DNA of 64,000 nucleotides from Hyaloperonospora brassicae (lineage: Eukaryota; Oomycota; Peronosporomycetes; Peronosporales; Peronosporaceae), in the NCBI GenBank assembly GCA_947650285.1, contig CANTFL010001456.1, positions 62,001 through 126,000 on the forward strand, in the 5' to 3' direction. Shown piece by piece: positions 12,102 through 21,304 of this stretch (the first letter of the stretch is position 1; each line of letters opens with the position of its first letter). Made by a program: the position numbers and the translations under genes. Under the pieces are notes generated by a model that searched no databases, was not told the origin of the DNA, and worked only from the letters and a program-made list of their open reading frames with translations.

Positions 12102-13129
12102 TGTGGTGTAGAGAATTTCCGAACGTGGTACCCTTTACGATTGACTTGATTGTAGGAACAGTTAACCCGACGAGCGAAGCCGGTGGACATCGTAGTCGAC
12201 GAAGCAAGGCTCGACAAGGGAAGACTCGACGAGTCAAGACCTGACGAGCCAGGACTCGACGAGCCAAGACTTGGCGAACAATACTCGACGAGAGAGCTAG
12301 ATGATAAATTGTCCGTACTGCTCGGTAATAACACATTACGACGTGGGGAATGAACGATAACCACTCAAGCGTCCTTTTTCAATCAGGAAGAGAATAAGAG
12401 ATAATCAATCCAGATCGGAATTCCAATTCCAAGCCACGTGTCCACTTTTGAGGTAAGTCCCTGCGTCGGTTGAATTATGCCTGCCGCCAGGCCTCGAGGA
12501 GCATAGCTTGTAGAGGTCTCAATTGGAAGCTCCAAGTCGTGAATTGGCCCGGACTGGGTATTTCTCGCTTCCAGCGAAAGATCAGTCTCGTCGCTCGGCG
12601 AGCCGGTGACCCAGTAGACGGCACCGCTTTGAGTCTCGTTGCACGGCGAGCCGGTGACCCAGTAGACGACACCTCTTAGAGTCTCGTCGAACGGCGAGTC
12701 GGTTGCCCAATAGACGGTATCGCTTTAAGACTCGCGAACGGCGAGACAGTGACCCAATTGATGACACTGTCCAAAGACTCGTTAAGCAGCAAGCCGGTGG
12801 GTCTTTAACTAAGGACACCGTAAGTCTTCCAAGTGGGCGTATTCTGCGCCCGGTGGCCTGTAAAAGCGTGAAAACACCGACGTCTACCCATTGGTAATAG
12901 GTCACAGGATTAGAGGAACGGAAACTGCTGAGATCAGGCAGTCTTCTAGAAAGGATTGTGAGTGGTTGGAGGTATTGAGCTAGGAAAGAGCCACAACAGA
13001 ACCCGAAGGGGAGAAACGCGATGGAAATTAACCCGACGTACAAGCCCAACTGCGCCAACTAGTTCGGCGGTTGTTATGTTGTTACGTTGAGACTTTATTG
13101 ACACAGATCTGACTAATTACTGTACCACA
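12102..13129 (+). mobile_element. Large LTR (Gypsy family, copy 2)
   Basis: A 1028-bp unit beginning TGTGGTGTAGAGAATTTC and ending CTGTACCACA, sharing ends and several internal blocks with the LTR at 5965-6731. It is longer because of an expanded ACTCGACGAG array (about 12195-12295) and a 48-bp minisatellite with five units (12585-12823) against two in the smaller copy. It probably is the 3' LTR of the element that fills 1-12101, though a second solo LTR cannot be excluded; no clear target duplication is seen. Confidence 0.7.
12585..12823 (+). repeat. 48-bp minisatellite within the LTR
   Basis: Unit starts GTCTCGT and contains GGCGAGCCGGTGACCCAGTA. Successive units begin at 12585, 12633, 12681, 12729 and 12776, giving a period of 48, 48, 48 and 47 bp. 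The first two units are nearly identical and later ones diverge. Only two units (6338, 6385) exist in the LTR at 5965-6731. Confidence 0.9.
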
Positions 13130-14408
13130 GAATGGTATTACCTTAAGTCGCGATGCCGGGTGTTGGGACCTAAATAAACGAAGTAGCTCCGCGGGTGGAT
13201 GCTAAACGCTTGAGCGAAACATATGGAGCTACTAGAATTTTTAAAGTCAGGAAGCCTAGTTGACTTTAAACCGATCGCATCGAGTTTTTCAGTGCGTCCA
13301 TGAATGTAATCGAAAATGAGCTGCTGTTATTGCGGTATAGACGATTTTGATCTGCGATACCCTGTTCCTCGACATGTGTCGACTGAGGGTGGTGTCATAT
13401 CGATATTAAATTTTACTCAACGCTTTATTTTACTTTTTAAGTTGAAGCTTAGGATCGCTATGACATATTACACAAGCGTATACAAGTAAAGGACGTGTAT
13501 AATACGATTGTGGTATAGTAGAGCAAAACATGAAAGATATGGACGCGTGAGCAGCGCATATATGAATAGTGTCGGTAAATAATGTTCGGTCTAGCTCAAA
13601 CAGTTACAAGCTGGTCTGTGGACAGGTCATTATGTATATGCGACTTCACGTGCTTCTTGCGGCGTAACAGACGTTGACGGTACAGCGACAAATGCAAGGT
13701 AAGATCGTCATATTTAACGCTATCTGTACAAAGAAGGGTTATATCACTTTCTTTTCGCACGAATATCGAGACGCATTGCTAGTTCAATTGAGCATCAGAT
13801 GCTTGTACGTGCATGCCATATTGGCTGATTGTGGCGCAAAACGGGGTGATAGACAAACCAAATAATGTTGAAGATAAAAATGCACCAAAAGCTGGTAAAA
13901 ACTCACCATGACTCGAAGCAGAATACAACACAATAGATATTAGAATAAAATGCACCACACGATGGCCAAAATGCGATATCAATTGAATGATTTATCAGTA
14001 CACGTAGTAGAATGAGCAAAATGCATTATTTGATAAAAAAGATTGAGTGAATGCGTTAAATAATGGAGAGCGGATGTATTAAGCATCGCAGAAGGATAAT
14101 CAATGAACGAATATATACATGCTCGGGATCACATTGATTCATATCGAGCTTTGCTGTAGGCATTTAAAATAGATTCGCTCTAATTTATATCAACGATGTT
14201 TTCGGCAATTTAAACGTGTAATGTTAGCCTTTTGCGTCGATTGATAATTCGTTTTAAACATGAAATATTCCCACAAAATCAAATTTTAACAGGATACATA
14301 AATCTGCGTCTCGAACGGCATTGTTTTGTGTGAATGTAGGTGGAGCGACTCGGTTAAGAAATAAGCTTTGTGCCAATGACTTTATTGTGAGATATGCTTG
14401 ATGGATAA
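13130..14408. other. AT-rich intergenic stretch without recognised genes
   Basis: No frame with a start and coding-like composition, no splice structure and no repeat family that I recognise. Short frames such as 13674-13865 look random. Confidence 0.6.
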
Positions 14409-14798
14409 TGTAACGGGGCACACCTTGCGTAACTTAACGCAAGGGATTTGGGTGCCCCGACGGACGTACACGTGGCAAGCGAGAAAGCGTAGGTAGGGTA
14501 AAAGTAGAACTGTTATATTAATAAATTAAGTCTTTAAACTACTGTCTCTTCGTTTGACTTAATTCAATTATACTAATATAACTGCATGTATGGTGACGTC
14601 TCGTCACCACTCATTGCGCGCGTCTTGCGGCGATTGGTGGGTTGATATCATCACGATATCAACCAATGAACAGACCCTTTGGTCGACCCTTCAATATCAC
14701 CACTTTGGTGATATTGTTTTAAAGAATATCCATCTTTATATTCTTTTTTGTCACTTTCCTTAAAGTGACAATTTCATGTAACGGGCTGCCCCGTTACA
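14409..14798 (+). mobile_element. Copia-type solo LTR A with perfect 5-bp TSD
   Basis: A 390-bp unit with TGTAACGGGGCA at its start and the exact reverse complement TGCCCCGTTACA at its end. It is flanked by perfect direct repeats GATAA (14404-14408 and 14799-14803), the 5-bp target duplication expected of LTR-retroelement integration. No internal domain, so it is a solo LTR (or a tiny non-autonomous element). It carries the family core CATTGCGCGCGTC at 14612-14624. Six near-perfect hairpins follow one another: 14415-14458 (nested), 14640-14664, 14692-14716, 14721-14746, 14749-14770 and 14777-14798. Confidence 0.85.
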
Positions 14799-14870
14799 GA
14801 TAAACTGAGAGGACTTAGCTGCTCCCCTTGACTGCATAACTTGCTCAACCGCAGACACCAACATTGCACC

Positions 14871-15340
14871 TGCAACGGGGCACGCTCTTGCTCAGATAAC
14901 TGTGCAAGTCCTTGTATTGATAACAATACAAGGTTGCGTACGCCCGACGTCACGTACACGTGGCGTGAGGAAGCGCGACCAAGACAATCCAGAACCCGAA
15001 ACCTGTGTCTTGAAAGAAAAGTAGAACTGTTATTTTATAGAGTTATTTTCTTACTAAATCATCTTTCGTCTTAATCTAACTATATTAAACTACTGTCTCC
15101 TATGTGGGTCTTCTACCCACCACCCATTGCGCGCGTCCAGCGGCGATTGGTGCTTAAATTGGTTAATGTACCGTGTACATCAACCAAGAAGTGGACCCCT
15201 CCACGGATATTACCCTTGGAGGCAATATTCCGACAACATCACCCATTTCGAGTGATGTTGATTGAAAATTATCAAAATAGATAATATTCAAAAATTGGTA
15301 CTTTCGTGCCAATTTTTATGTAACTGGCTCCCCCATTACA
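14871..15340 (+). mobile_element. Copia-type solo LTR B
   Basis: A 470-bp relative of LTR A, starting TGCAACGGGGCA and ending CCCCCATTACA, with the core CATTGCGCGCGTC at 15125. Flanks GCACC (14866-14870) and GCGCC (15341-15345) match at four of five bases, a likely eroded target duplication. Hairpins with stem sequences different from LTR A occur at 14887-14908, 14910-14933, 15234-15260 and 15291-15316. It lies only 72 bp from LTR A, as an independent insertion. Confidence 0.75.
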
Positions 15341-16805
15341 GCGCCAAAACTTGCAGCTTCAAGCCAGCAATATTTCTATTACAACCAACATCACTATCGC
15401 CAGTAGCAGACTATTTGTGACGACGTTATCTGAAGTGCGGTTTGTGTCAGCTTTGCGTGTTCTATGAGCAATCCTTCCGCTTTCTGTGCAAGCATCCGCG
15501 TTTCCCCTACCATAGACATGAAAGAATTTGAAAGGTCTCCGACATGATGTCTGCTTCTCCTACCCAAAGTTATTCTTGATATTATGATTCCACAAGTCTA
15601 GGCTGAAAGCCCTTACATTACATCAATGAAGCGACACTTGACATTGTGCTGTCTTTTTGTTAGTCTTAACTCGACGAAACCATTAGGGTGACAGCTACGC
15701 ATACCTGACATGTAGAATTCGGATATTTATACAAGAGAGCCGGAAGCAATGTGACAATTAACAATAATAGCACTCTCAGCTTACAATCGAAGCGTGTGCT
15801 AGATTATTTATTTTTTAAAAAATGAATATCGACGGAAAAGATTCTTTGAGTTCTAATAGATGACTTACGATAGGAAAGAAGAAGAAATGCGTGGATGTAC
15901 AACGACTGATCTTACGCATGTGGATATTCGGTCACGCAGTATACTTCAGTGTAGCATTTTTTGTTTTTCCAATTTTGGTACATTGTTTGTATTTTTCATC
16001 GGTCATTTTTACTATAGAATGCACTGCACATGTTATCATCTTGTGAGAAATCTTATTTTTGTGGACATCGAGTGAATACATCGTTTCATCCATGTTGCGG
16101 TGCCTTCTTTATTTCACTCTAAGAGAATCTAGACCTACGAAAGCAAAGTGTGACGTCTTCGGCGTACCGGTTGCAGCAAAATAAACAGGGTCGCAGTCGT
16201 TTGTTTATACATGCTTTCCATGTGATTATTGCTGTACGCCAAATGATTGGCTTAGTCAGTTGGTCGAACTATACGTCAAGAGCGATAAGATCGTGGCATT
16301 CGTCGACAATGTCATTTATAGAGTCCGCAAGTAATCATTGTGATGATGAATGGGGCAAACATTCCCATTCTATGAGGGTCAAAAGCGTATGTGTGAGGAA
16401 AGCAAGAATGGTTGCAATTGATGCGATTGCCTTATCATAAATGCTCGACTGGTCAAGGATCGGCTAGCGCGTGCGCAGCCCGCAAAGCAAAGCATGGACT
16501 TAGCGAATACATTATTGCATTTCTAATGGTTTGTTCTGACATCGTGAAAGATCTTCTGCCAACCTTGTGTAGATGCATGCATCCCTTTCGTCGAATCGAT
16601 CTGCATGGCCTTCATTTCATACCGTTTACTCTCCGCTGCACACGATCAAATACACGGAGAAGTTAGATACGATAGGAGATCCATATTGAAAAACAAAAGC
16701 AAGTGTACGCTCCACGATATAATAAACGATTTGCCTCCAAAGTGGACTTACACGTACCATCAGCCAGCGAGTTCGACATCTCACGTGCCGTGACCGTCCT
16801 CTCAC
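15341..16805. other. AT-rich intergenic stretch without recognised genes
   Basis: Short frames at 15860-16075, 16150-16440 and 16412-16666 have no recognisable motif, signal peptide or splice context. It probably includes the 3' flank of the effector gene that ends at 16806. Confidence 0.6.
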
Positions 16806-18004
16806 TTACCTTTTCTTCGCCTTGAGCTTCTTGGCCTTATGGGCATTCGACACACTGTTTGAGAGGATTTCGCGGAGCTGATGTGCAAGAGCCATCAATT
16901 TGGGATCTTCAGCCGATAAGAACTTCTGGATGAAAACCATAGACTCATCAAACGAGCGGCCTCTGAACAAAAGGTCTGCGATTTCTTCTTTTGACAATGA
17001 CCTCTTGATACCACCTTGTTGACGGGACCACTCGTTCACTAGCTCATTATACTTTAACCACTCGATTGCACTCTTAGGTCTCTTGGTCAAAAAATCTTTA
17101 TCGCCCTTGGAAAGAATCTTGAATATGGTGGTAGGGTCATGACGGGTCTCCAGCCACGCGAGTTGCATCACATCCTGCGCAAGCCCTTGACTTTCAGCTA
17201 GTGCGATGTGCAGTCTGGCAGCCTTGGTACTTAAGGCTTTCTCTCCATCCTCTGCCACATCGACAAGCAATTTCACCACTTTGCCGATGGAGATGGGGTT
17301 TTCCAACAGCACTTTCAGTGTCTTCGAGTCGTCGAAGTCCGTATGTTTGCTGCTGTATAAGTCAGCGTGAGCTAGCCACATCTCGAACGTCTGAGAGTCC
17401 ATGTTTTCCTCATCAAATCCAAGCTTTCTAAATACTTCCTCGGGGTGAGCAGAAGGGAAAAGCGATGAAGCTGTGGTCGCGGAGGTAGATTGAGCTATGT
17501 GTGACTCGGCTTCGGCCGCGGGGCGAAGCGGAGCAACATATGACGAGAGAGCCTGTGCAATTGTTTTTGCTAGGCCGTTTGTAACGTCTCCTTGACCAAT
17601 GTGTGACTCGGTATGACGATGGACTATTTCAGCCAGTTTTGCCTTGAATTCTGGAGTAGCGAGATGAGCCACAATCAGGTCATGAACTTCTCCAGCCAGA
17701 CTTTGGGAGAAGCCGTCTAGTGGTCCCCCCCCACCCGTTCTTCGTAGGTGTGGTCTCCGTGGCCAATCCTGTCCGCCCCCACGTCATTTGACTGTAACAG
17801 TCCCGGATCGACAAATGCCGCTGAACCCTCGACTGACTCATTTGGCTGCAGATGTCGCGGCGAGTTGGGCGTAGTCTTGGCAAGGCCTGAAGAAGATCTT
17901 GAGCCAAAAGTAGCAGGAGCTTGCTCTCCGGCGGTCAGCAGTTCGGGGCGTCCCAGAAGGATGGTGATATAGGCGGCAGACCGCACGACGCAGCGCATGC
18001 GCAT
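16806..18004 (-). pseudogene. RxLR-like effector with LWY-type C-terminus, frameshifted
   Basis: Secreted-effector gene of the RxLR-EER class. From the ATG at 18004 the frame gives a basic, hydrophobic N-terminus (MRMRCVVRSAAYITILLG) ending near residue 30 that looks like a signal peptide. RHLQ, a degenerate RxLR, follows at residues 50-53 and EER at 88-90. This frame stops at 17717, just after eight G on the coding strand (17725-17732). A second frame, open for 288 codons from that point, holds helical modules with the spacing of WY/LWY effectors (FRKLGFDEENMDSQTFEMWL; later IFKILSKGDKDF and SAIEWLKYNELVNEW) and a basic tail (KAKKLKAKKR). The second frame has no ATG at its start, so the two halves are one gene with a one-base indel, either a real break or a homopolymer sequencing error. 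Such effectors are translocated into host cells and modulate immunity; the target is unknown. Confidence 0.7.
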
Positions 18005-18027
18005 GTTTGACACAGGCGGCAGGCAGA

Positions 18028-18044
18028 AGGTTTAGAAATGACTG
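18028..18044 (-). promoter_or_regulatory. Oomycete initiator-like element of the LWY effector gene
   Basis: On the minus strand the sequence AGTCATTTCTAAACC resembles the oomycete initiator TCATTYYNCAWTTT and lies about 25-40 nt upstream of the ATG at 18004. Confidence 0.4.
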
Positions 18045-18709
18045 GAGGAGGCATTTCCCAACAGCGACTCGGCTTCCGTTCCGTTTGGCCACCTGATTTA
18101 TTTCAAAAAAGCAGACGCTATATGTACGGCGATTGCTGGCACACTGCGCGCGTTTCTACAGCCAAAGATTCGAGAATTTAGTGGCAGACATGATACAGGG
18201 AAGACCTGGTCTATCTGGATATAATTAAACTTGAATAATCAAACGGTCTCATGCCAATAATTGAGCTCTTCATCTGGTCAGCACAGATTCACATCCGAGC
18301 GTCCGTCGCTGTCACGGGAAAGTCGGGCTCTAGGAGAAAAAGGTACACTTGATTGTCATCGTGTCTTTTGTGCTAGGTATGAGTACACTATTGTGTCCTT
18401 TTTCCTAGAAGCCCCCGATGGAATATGCTTGAAGAGACGAGGGACAAGTGTTATGCGGGACAGGAGATTCGAGGTAGTGTCATCAGGTCGTTAGGTGGAC
18501 GTGGGTATGGGAAGCTGTGGAACCGTTAGTTGAAGTAGTTCTGTGGACAGAGTGCTAACGGTTAGTAATATATTTTAGTCTTTAATTTACCTCTAGGCGC
18601 TGAGGCGTAACAAGAACGGTGATCCAATAGCCCCATGCACCAGCGCTGATCGCGCTGTTTAAAATAGACAACATCTAGCTGCACTTTTTCGCCCACCATG
18701 TGCGTTTTT

Positions 18710-18830
18710 TAGCCAAAGAATCGGGCGGGTTTAACCCCCACTCACTAAAAATTTAACCCGCTCCCATTTGCCGCATCCATCGCTCATTTGATCCTTATTG
18801 GGTGAAATTTTCCCCCTTTTTGGCTTAGAT
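18710..18830 (+). repeat. 5' terminal inverted repeat of the Mutator-like element
   Basis: Pairs with 19978-20096 in reverse complement. Identity is highest over 18758-18822 and falls off toward the outer end (GGGCGGGTTTAACCCCCACT against GGGAAAGTTTCACCCCCACC). Confidence 0.8.
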
Positions 18831-18917
18831 AGCGACGAAGGAGTCCGGACTGAATCTGATCTGAGTTTTCCAACGCGTGTGTGCATTTCGCATAGTACTT
18901 TCCGCACTGTATCGCTA

Positions 18918-19860
18918 TCATGGCCAGTGCAAGTGAAGGGTACTTGAGCTCTGAACGGCCAGATGATGAACAATCAGACGTTGATGGCTCTTACCCTGAT
19001 GATAACGGTGCTATAACAGGACACTGCTGACTGCGTACTGGTCAACCAGTACGGAGTTTACTATCACTGACTGTAGTGATAGTCAGTGCCCAGCTAGGTG
19101 TAGAACTACACAGAGGAAGGTAGAACGACTAAGGTGAAAGACTCTAGTCGTAGGAAAAGTAAAACTGTTATTAATACAATGAAGTCCTATAACTCTTGTA
19201 TCTACGTTTGTCCTGACTTAGTTATTCTAATATAACTATTTGTATGGTGACGTCTACTCACCACCGATTGCGCGCGTCTAGAAGCGATTGGTGGGTTGAC
19301 ATCATCGCGATATCAACCAATGAGTAGACCCTTCGGTCATCTTCAACAATATCATCATGCTCTGTGATATTGTTGAAAGAATATTCATCGTAATATTCAC
19401 TATTGTCAATTTCTTCTTAATGACAATTTTCATACAACGGGCTACCCCGTTATAGGTGCGCCTTCGCAAGTTAAACGCTCTGGCCCAAACCTTTGCGGCA
19501 GCAACGATACCTCCTAACTTGGACTTCCGGAAGATAAATTTTCTGGAGAAGTCTTTCCCACTTGTGACGATGCCTTTACGGCGCTGAAGAAGGCTGCTCA
19601 CCAGCACAGGTTTTCAGTCGAGAAGAGAAAACAAATCGTTCCAAGAGAGCCAGATCAGACGAACCCCAAGACGTTTGCCTACCCGTCACCCACTATATTG
19701 TTTGCGCTCGTGCAGGGAAGCCGGAAAGTCGTCTAGAACCAGGGGTAAAGCCGAAACGAAAGCGCCGATCTATTCTCACGGGATGCAAGTGGAGCGCAAA
19801 AATAAAGAACGATGCACCCGGAAACGCCGGCTACTACGCCATCGCTTAGGAAGATTCATA
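18918..19860 (+). pseudogene. FAR1-type DNA-binding domain fragment split by an LTR
   Basis: An ATG at 18918 opens an acidic frame (MASASEGYLSSERPDDEQSD) that runs up to the LTR inserted at 19012. After the LTR the coding signal resumes, with frameshifts: SGEVFPTCDDAFTALKKAAH near 19545, LFALVQGSRK near 19705 and TGCKWSAKIKNDAP near 19780. This order (F.S.EDA...A..., then C/ALxQGSR..., then TGCKW.A) is that of FAR1-type zinc-binding domains linked to MULE transposases. A stop follows at about 19848 and the 3' inverted repeat begins soon after, so the DDE transposase domain is absent. Confidence 0.5.
19012..19454 (+). mobile_element. Copia-type solo LTR C with perfect 5-bp TSD
   Basis: A 443-bp relative of LTR A, starting TATAACAGGACA and ending CTACCCCGTTATA, with the core ATTGCGCGCGTC at 19267. 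Perfect direct repeats GGTGC flank it (19007-19011 and 19455-19459). It is inserted in the coding part of the Mutator-like element, so it is younger than that element. Hairpins: 19034-19053, 19060-19083, 19294-19318, a 13-bp perfect stem at 19342-19377, and 19379-19398. Confidence 0.85.
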
Positions 19861-19977
19861 TAACAGCACATACGTAGTATATTTAAGAGTAGTTCGCTTT
19901 GTATAATTCAGGACCATCGTATTGAGAATTCTGCAGTTCTGTGCAGATCTACCCACAGCACAGCTGCGCAGTTTGTC

Positions 19978-20096
19978 ATCTGACCCAAAAAGGGGAAAAT
20001 TCACCCAATAAGGATCAAATGAGCGATGGGTGCGGCAAATGGGAGCGGGGTATATTTTCCATGGGTGGGGGTGAAACTTTCCCATCTTTGATTATC
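19978..20096 (-). repeat. 3' terminal inverted repeat of the Mutator-like element
   Basis: Reverse complement of 18710-18830. It reads AATAAGGATCAAATGAGCGA then TGCGGCAAATGGGAGCGGGG on the plus strand. Confidence 0.8.
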
Positions 20097-20939
20097 GAAG
20101 TTAAAATCGGATATAATGCAATGGCCTTGCGCGGGGCCTCCATCACTTCGTCTAGAAATACAAGGTTCCCTCATGCGCGTCATTATATGATATATCGTAC
20201 TTTGCAGGCGAGACGCTTGACTTACGCACTAAGAAATTGGCTAGAGCCAAAAGCTGAGTGTATAAAGACAGGGAACATGTAGAGCATCTGCGATGAAACA
20301 TCAATGTACAGACAAACTATGACGAGTTCTAGGTCTGAGCGTGTAGTGGTGCTGATATTGGTCTATTGAGCAATACTATCAATATATTTTCGATGCCGCA
20401 ACAATGAGTGTCGTTCAGCACTATTTTTTTCGTTGACAGCGACTACGGGCTTTCAGAGAGAAGTTTTGCGCCCAAAGTGAATGCCCCGGTGGTCCTAAAA
20501 TCGTCTGGCCGCCGGTGCGCACACACTCAAGGGCAGTTATGGCGTCGTCTATATTTTTCCTGTAAGACGTTGTGTACAAGTACTACGCATGGTACCTGTC
20601 ATCTCAAACCCATGTATCATACTCTGATTTACATGCATGCATGCATACTGCGTCAGGAATATAACTGGACTTGTCTAGTTGTTGTTTCTCAGACCCCACT
20701 AATATCGTTTTGTTCTCGCATATTGTCAGCCACGTCAGTCTCCCCAGGGAATGTACAATATGCAGCGGTCTGCAATAGCGTAGCGTCTCCAGAAGTATCT
20801 CAATGGGTCTCACCTCTTCAATTTGATCATCATCATTGTAAGGGGGCGTCGATGCTTGTACCAACAAAGAACAAGCTACCTACACTGACCACTATGAAGG
20901 CAGGTGCTCTGAACCCTTATCTACACTGCATGTGCAGAT
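20097..20939. other. Unassigned stretch before LTR D
   Basis: A 210-codon frame (20408-21040) opens on GTG rather than ATG, runs into the LTR-like sequence and has an amino-acid make-up (many Cys, Ser, His) that looks non-coding. No supported gene. Confidence 0.5.
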
Positions 20940-21304
20940 GGAGGTACGCCCACGAAACGAAGACGCTTTGTCGAAAGGAAAGCGTAACTATGATTAGCAT
21001 CGTAAAACTCGTCAGAATACAATCTCTTACTGCTTTATAACCGCTATAAACTACAGTTTATCAAAGTAAAGCCACCTGCTCACTACCCATTGCGCGCGTC
21101 TAGCAGCGACCAGTGGTTTGGCTGGTTGGCCGGATGGCCCATATCAGCCAATGAGTGGAGCAGTGTCGAATATTACCTTCGCTGGTAACATAATTTCAAT
21201 ATTTACTTGAAAAGGTCAATAGTGGAGAATATTATCAATCAAGATCATACCCGCATTGACCTATTATTTGTGTCAATGACATGTTACGGGCTCACCCTGT
21301 TACA
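20940..21304 (+). mobile_element. Copia-type LTR D (decayed)
   Basis: Fourth member of the LTR family. It has the core CATTGCGCGCGTC at 21088, a TGAGTGGAGCAG block after it and the family 3' end TGTTACGGGCTCACCCTGTTACA (bases through 21304). The 5' end is too diverged to place; about 20940 is an estimate from a GTACGCCCACG block shared with LTR B. Hairpins are recognisable (for example TTACC/GGTAA at about 21174-21190) but less perfect than in A-C. Confidence 0.6.

Larger units (their letters stand above)
18710..20096 (+). mobile_element. Mutator-like element with ~110-bp terminal inverted repeats
   Basis: The arm at about 18710-18830 is repeated in inverted orientation at about 19978-20096. 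The best block is CCGCTCCCATTTGCCGCA(T/C)CC followed by TCGCTCATTTGATCCTTATT, matched almost base for base. Between the arms lies a coding fragment with a FAR1-type signature, the domain fused to or carried by MULE transposases. Only about 0.9 kb of interior remains once the inserted LTR is subtracted, so the transposase core is missing and the element is non-autonomous. A clear 8-9 bp target duplication was not found. Confidence 0.7.

Noticed and set aside
12585..12823. CRISPR-like array (regular 48-bp units)
   Set aside because: The whole unit repeats with no unique spacers, it is inside an LTR, and the genome is eukaryotic; it is a minisatellite.
17673..17907. Separate minus-strand ORF at 17680-17907
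   Set aside because: It is the third frame across the G8 tract and lacks any motif; signal peptide, RHLQ and EER lie in the neighbouring frame.
20408..21040. 210-codon plus-strand ORF
   Set aside because: It opens on GTG, is Cys/Ser/His-rich and its 3' end is LTR sequence.
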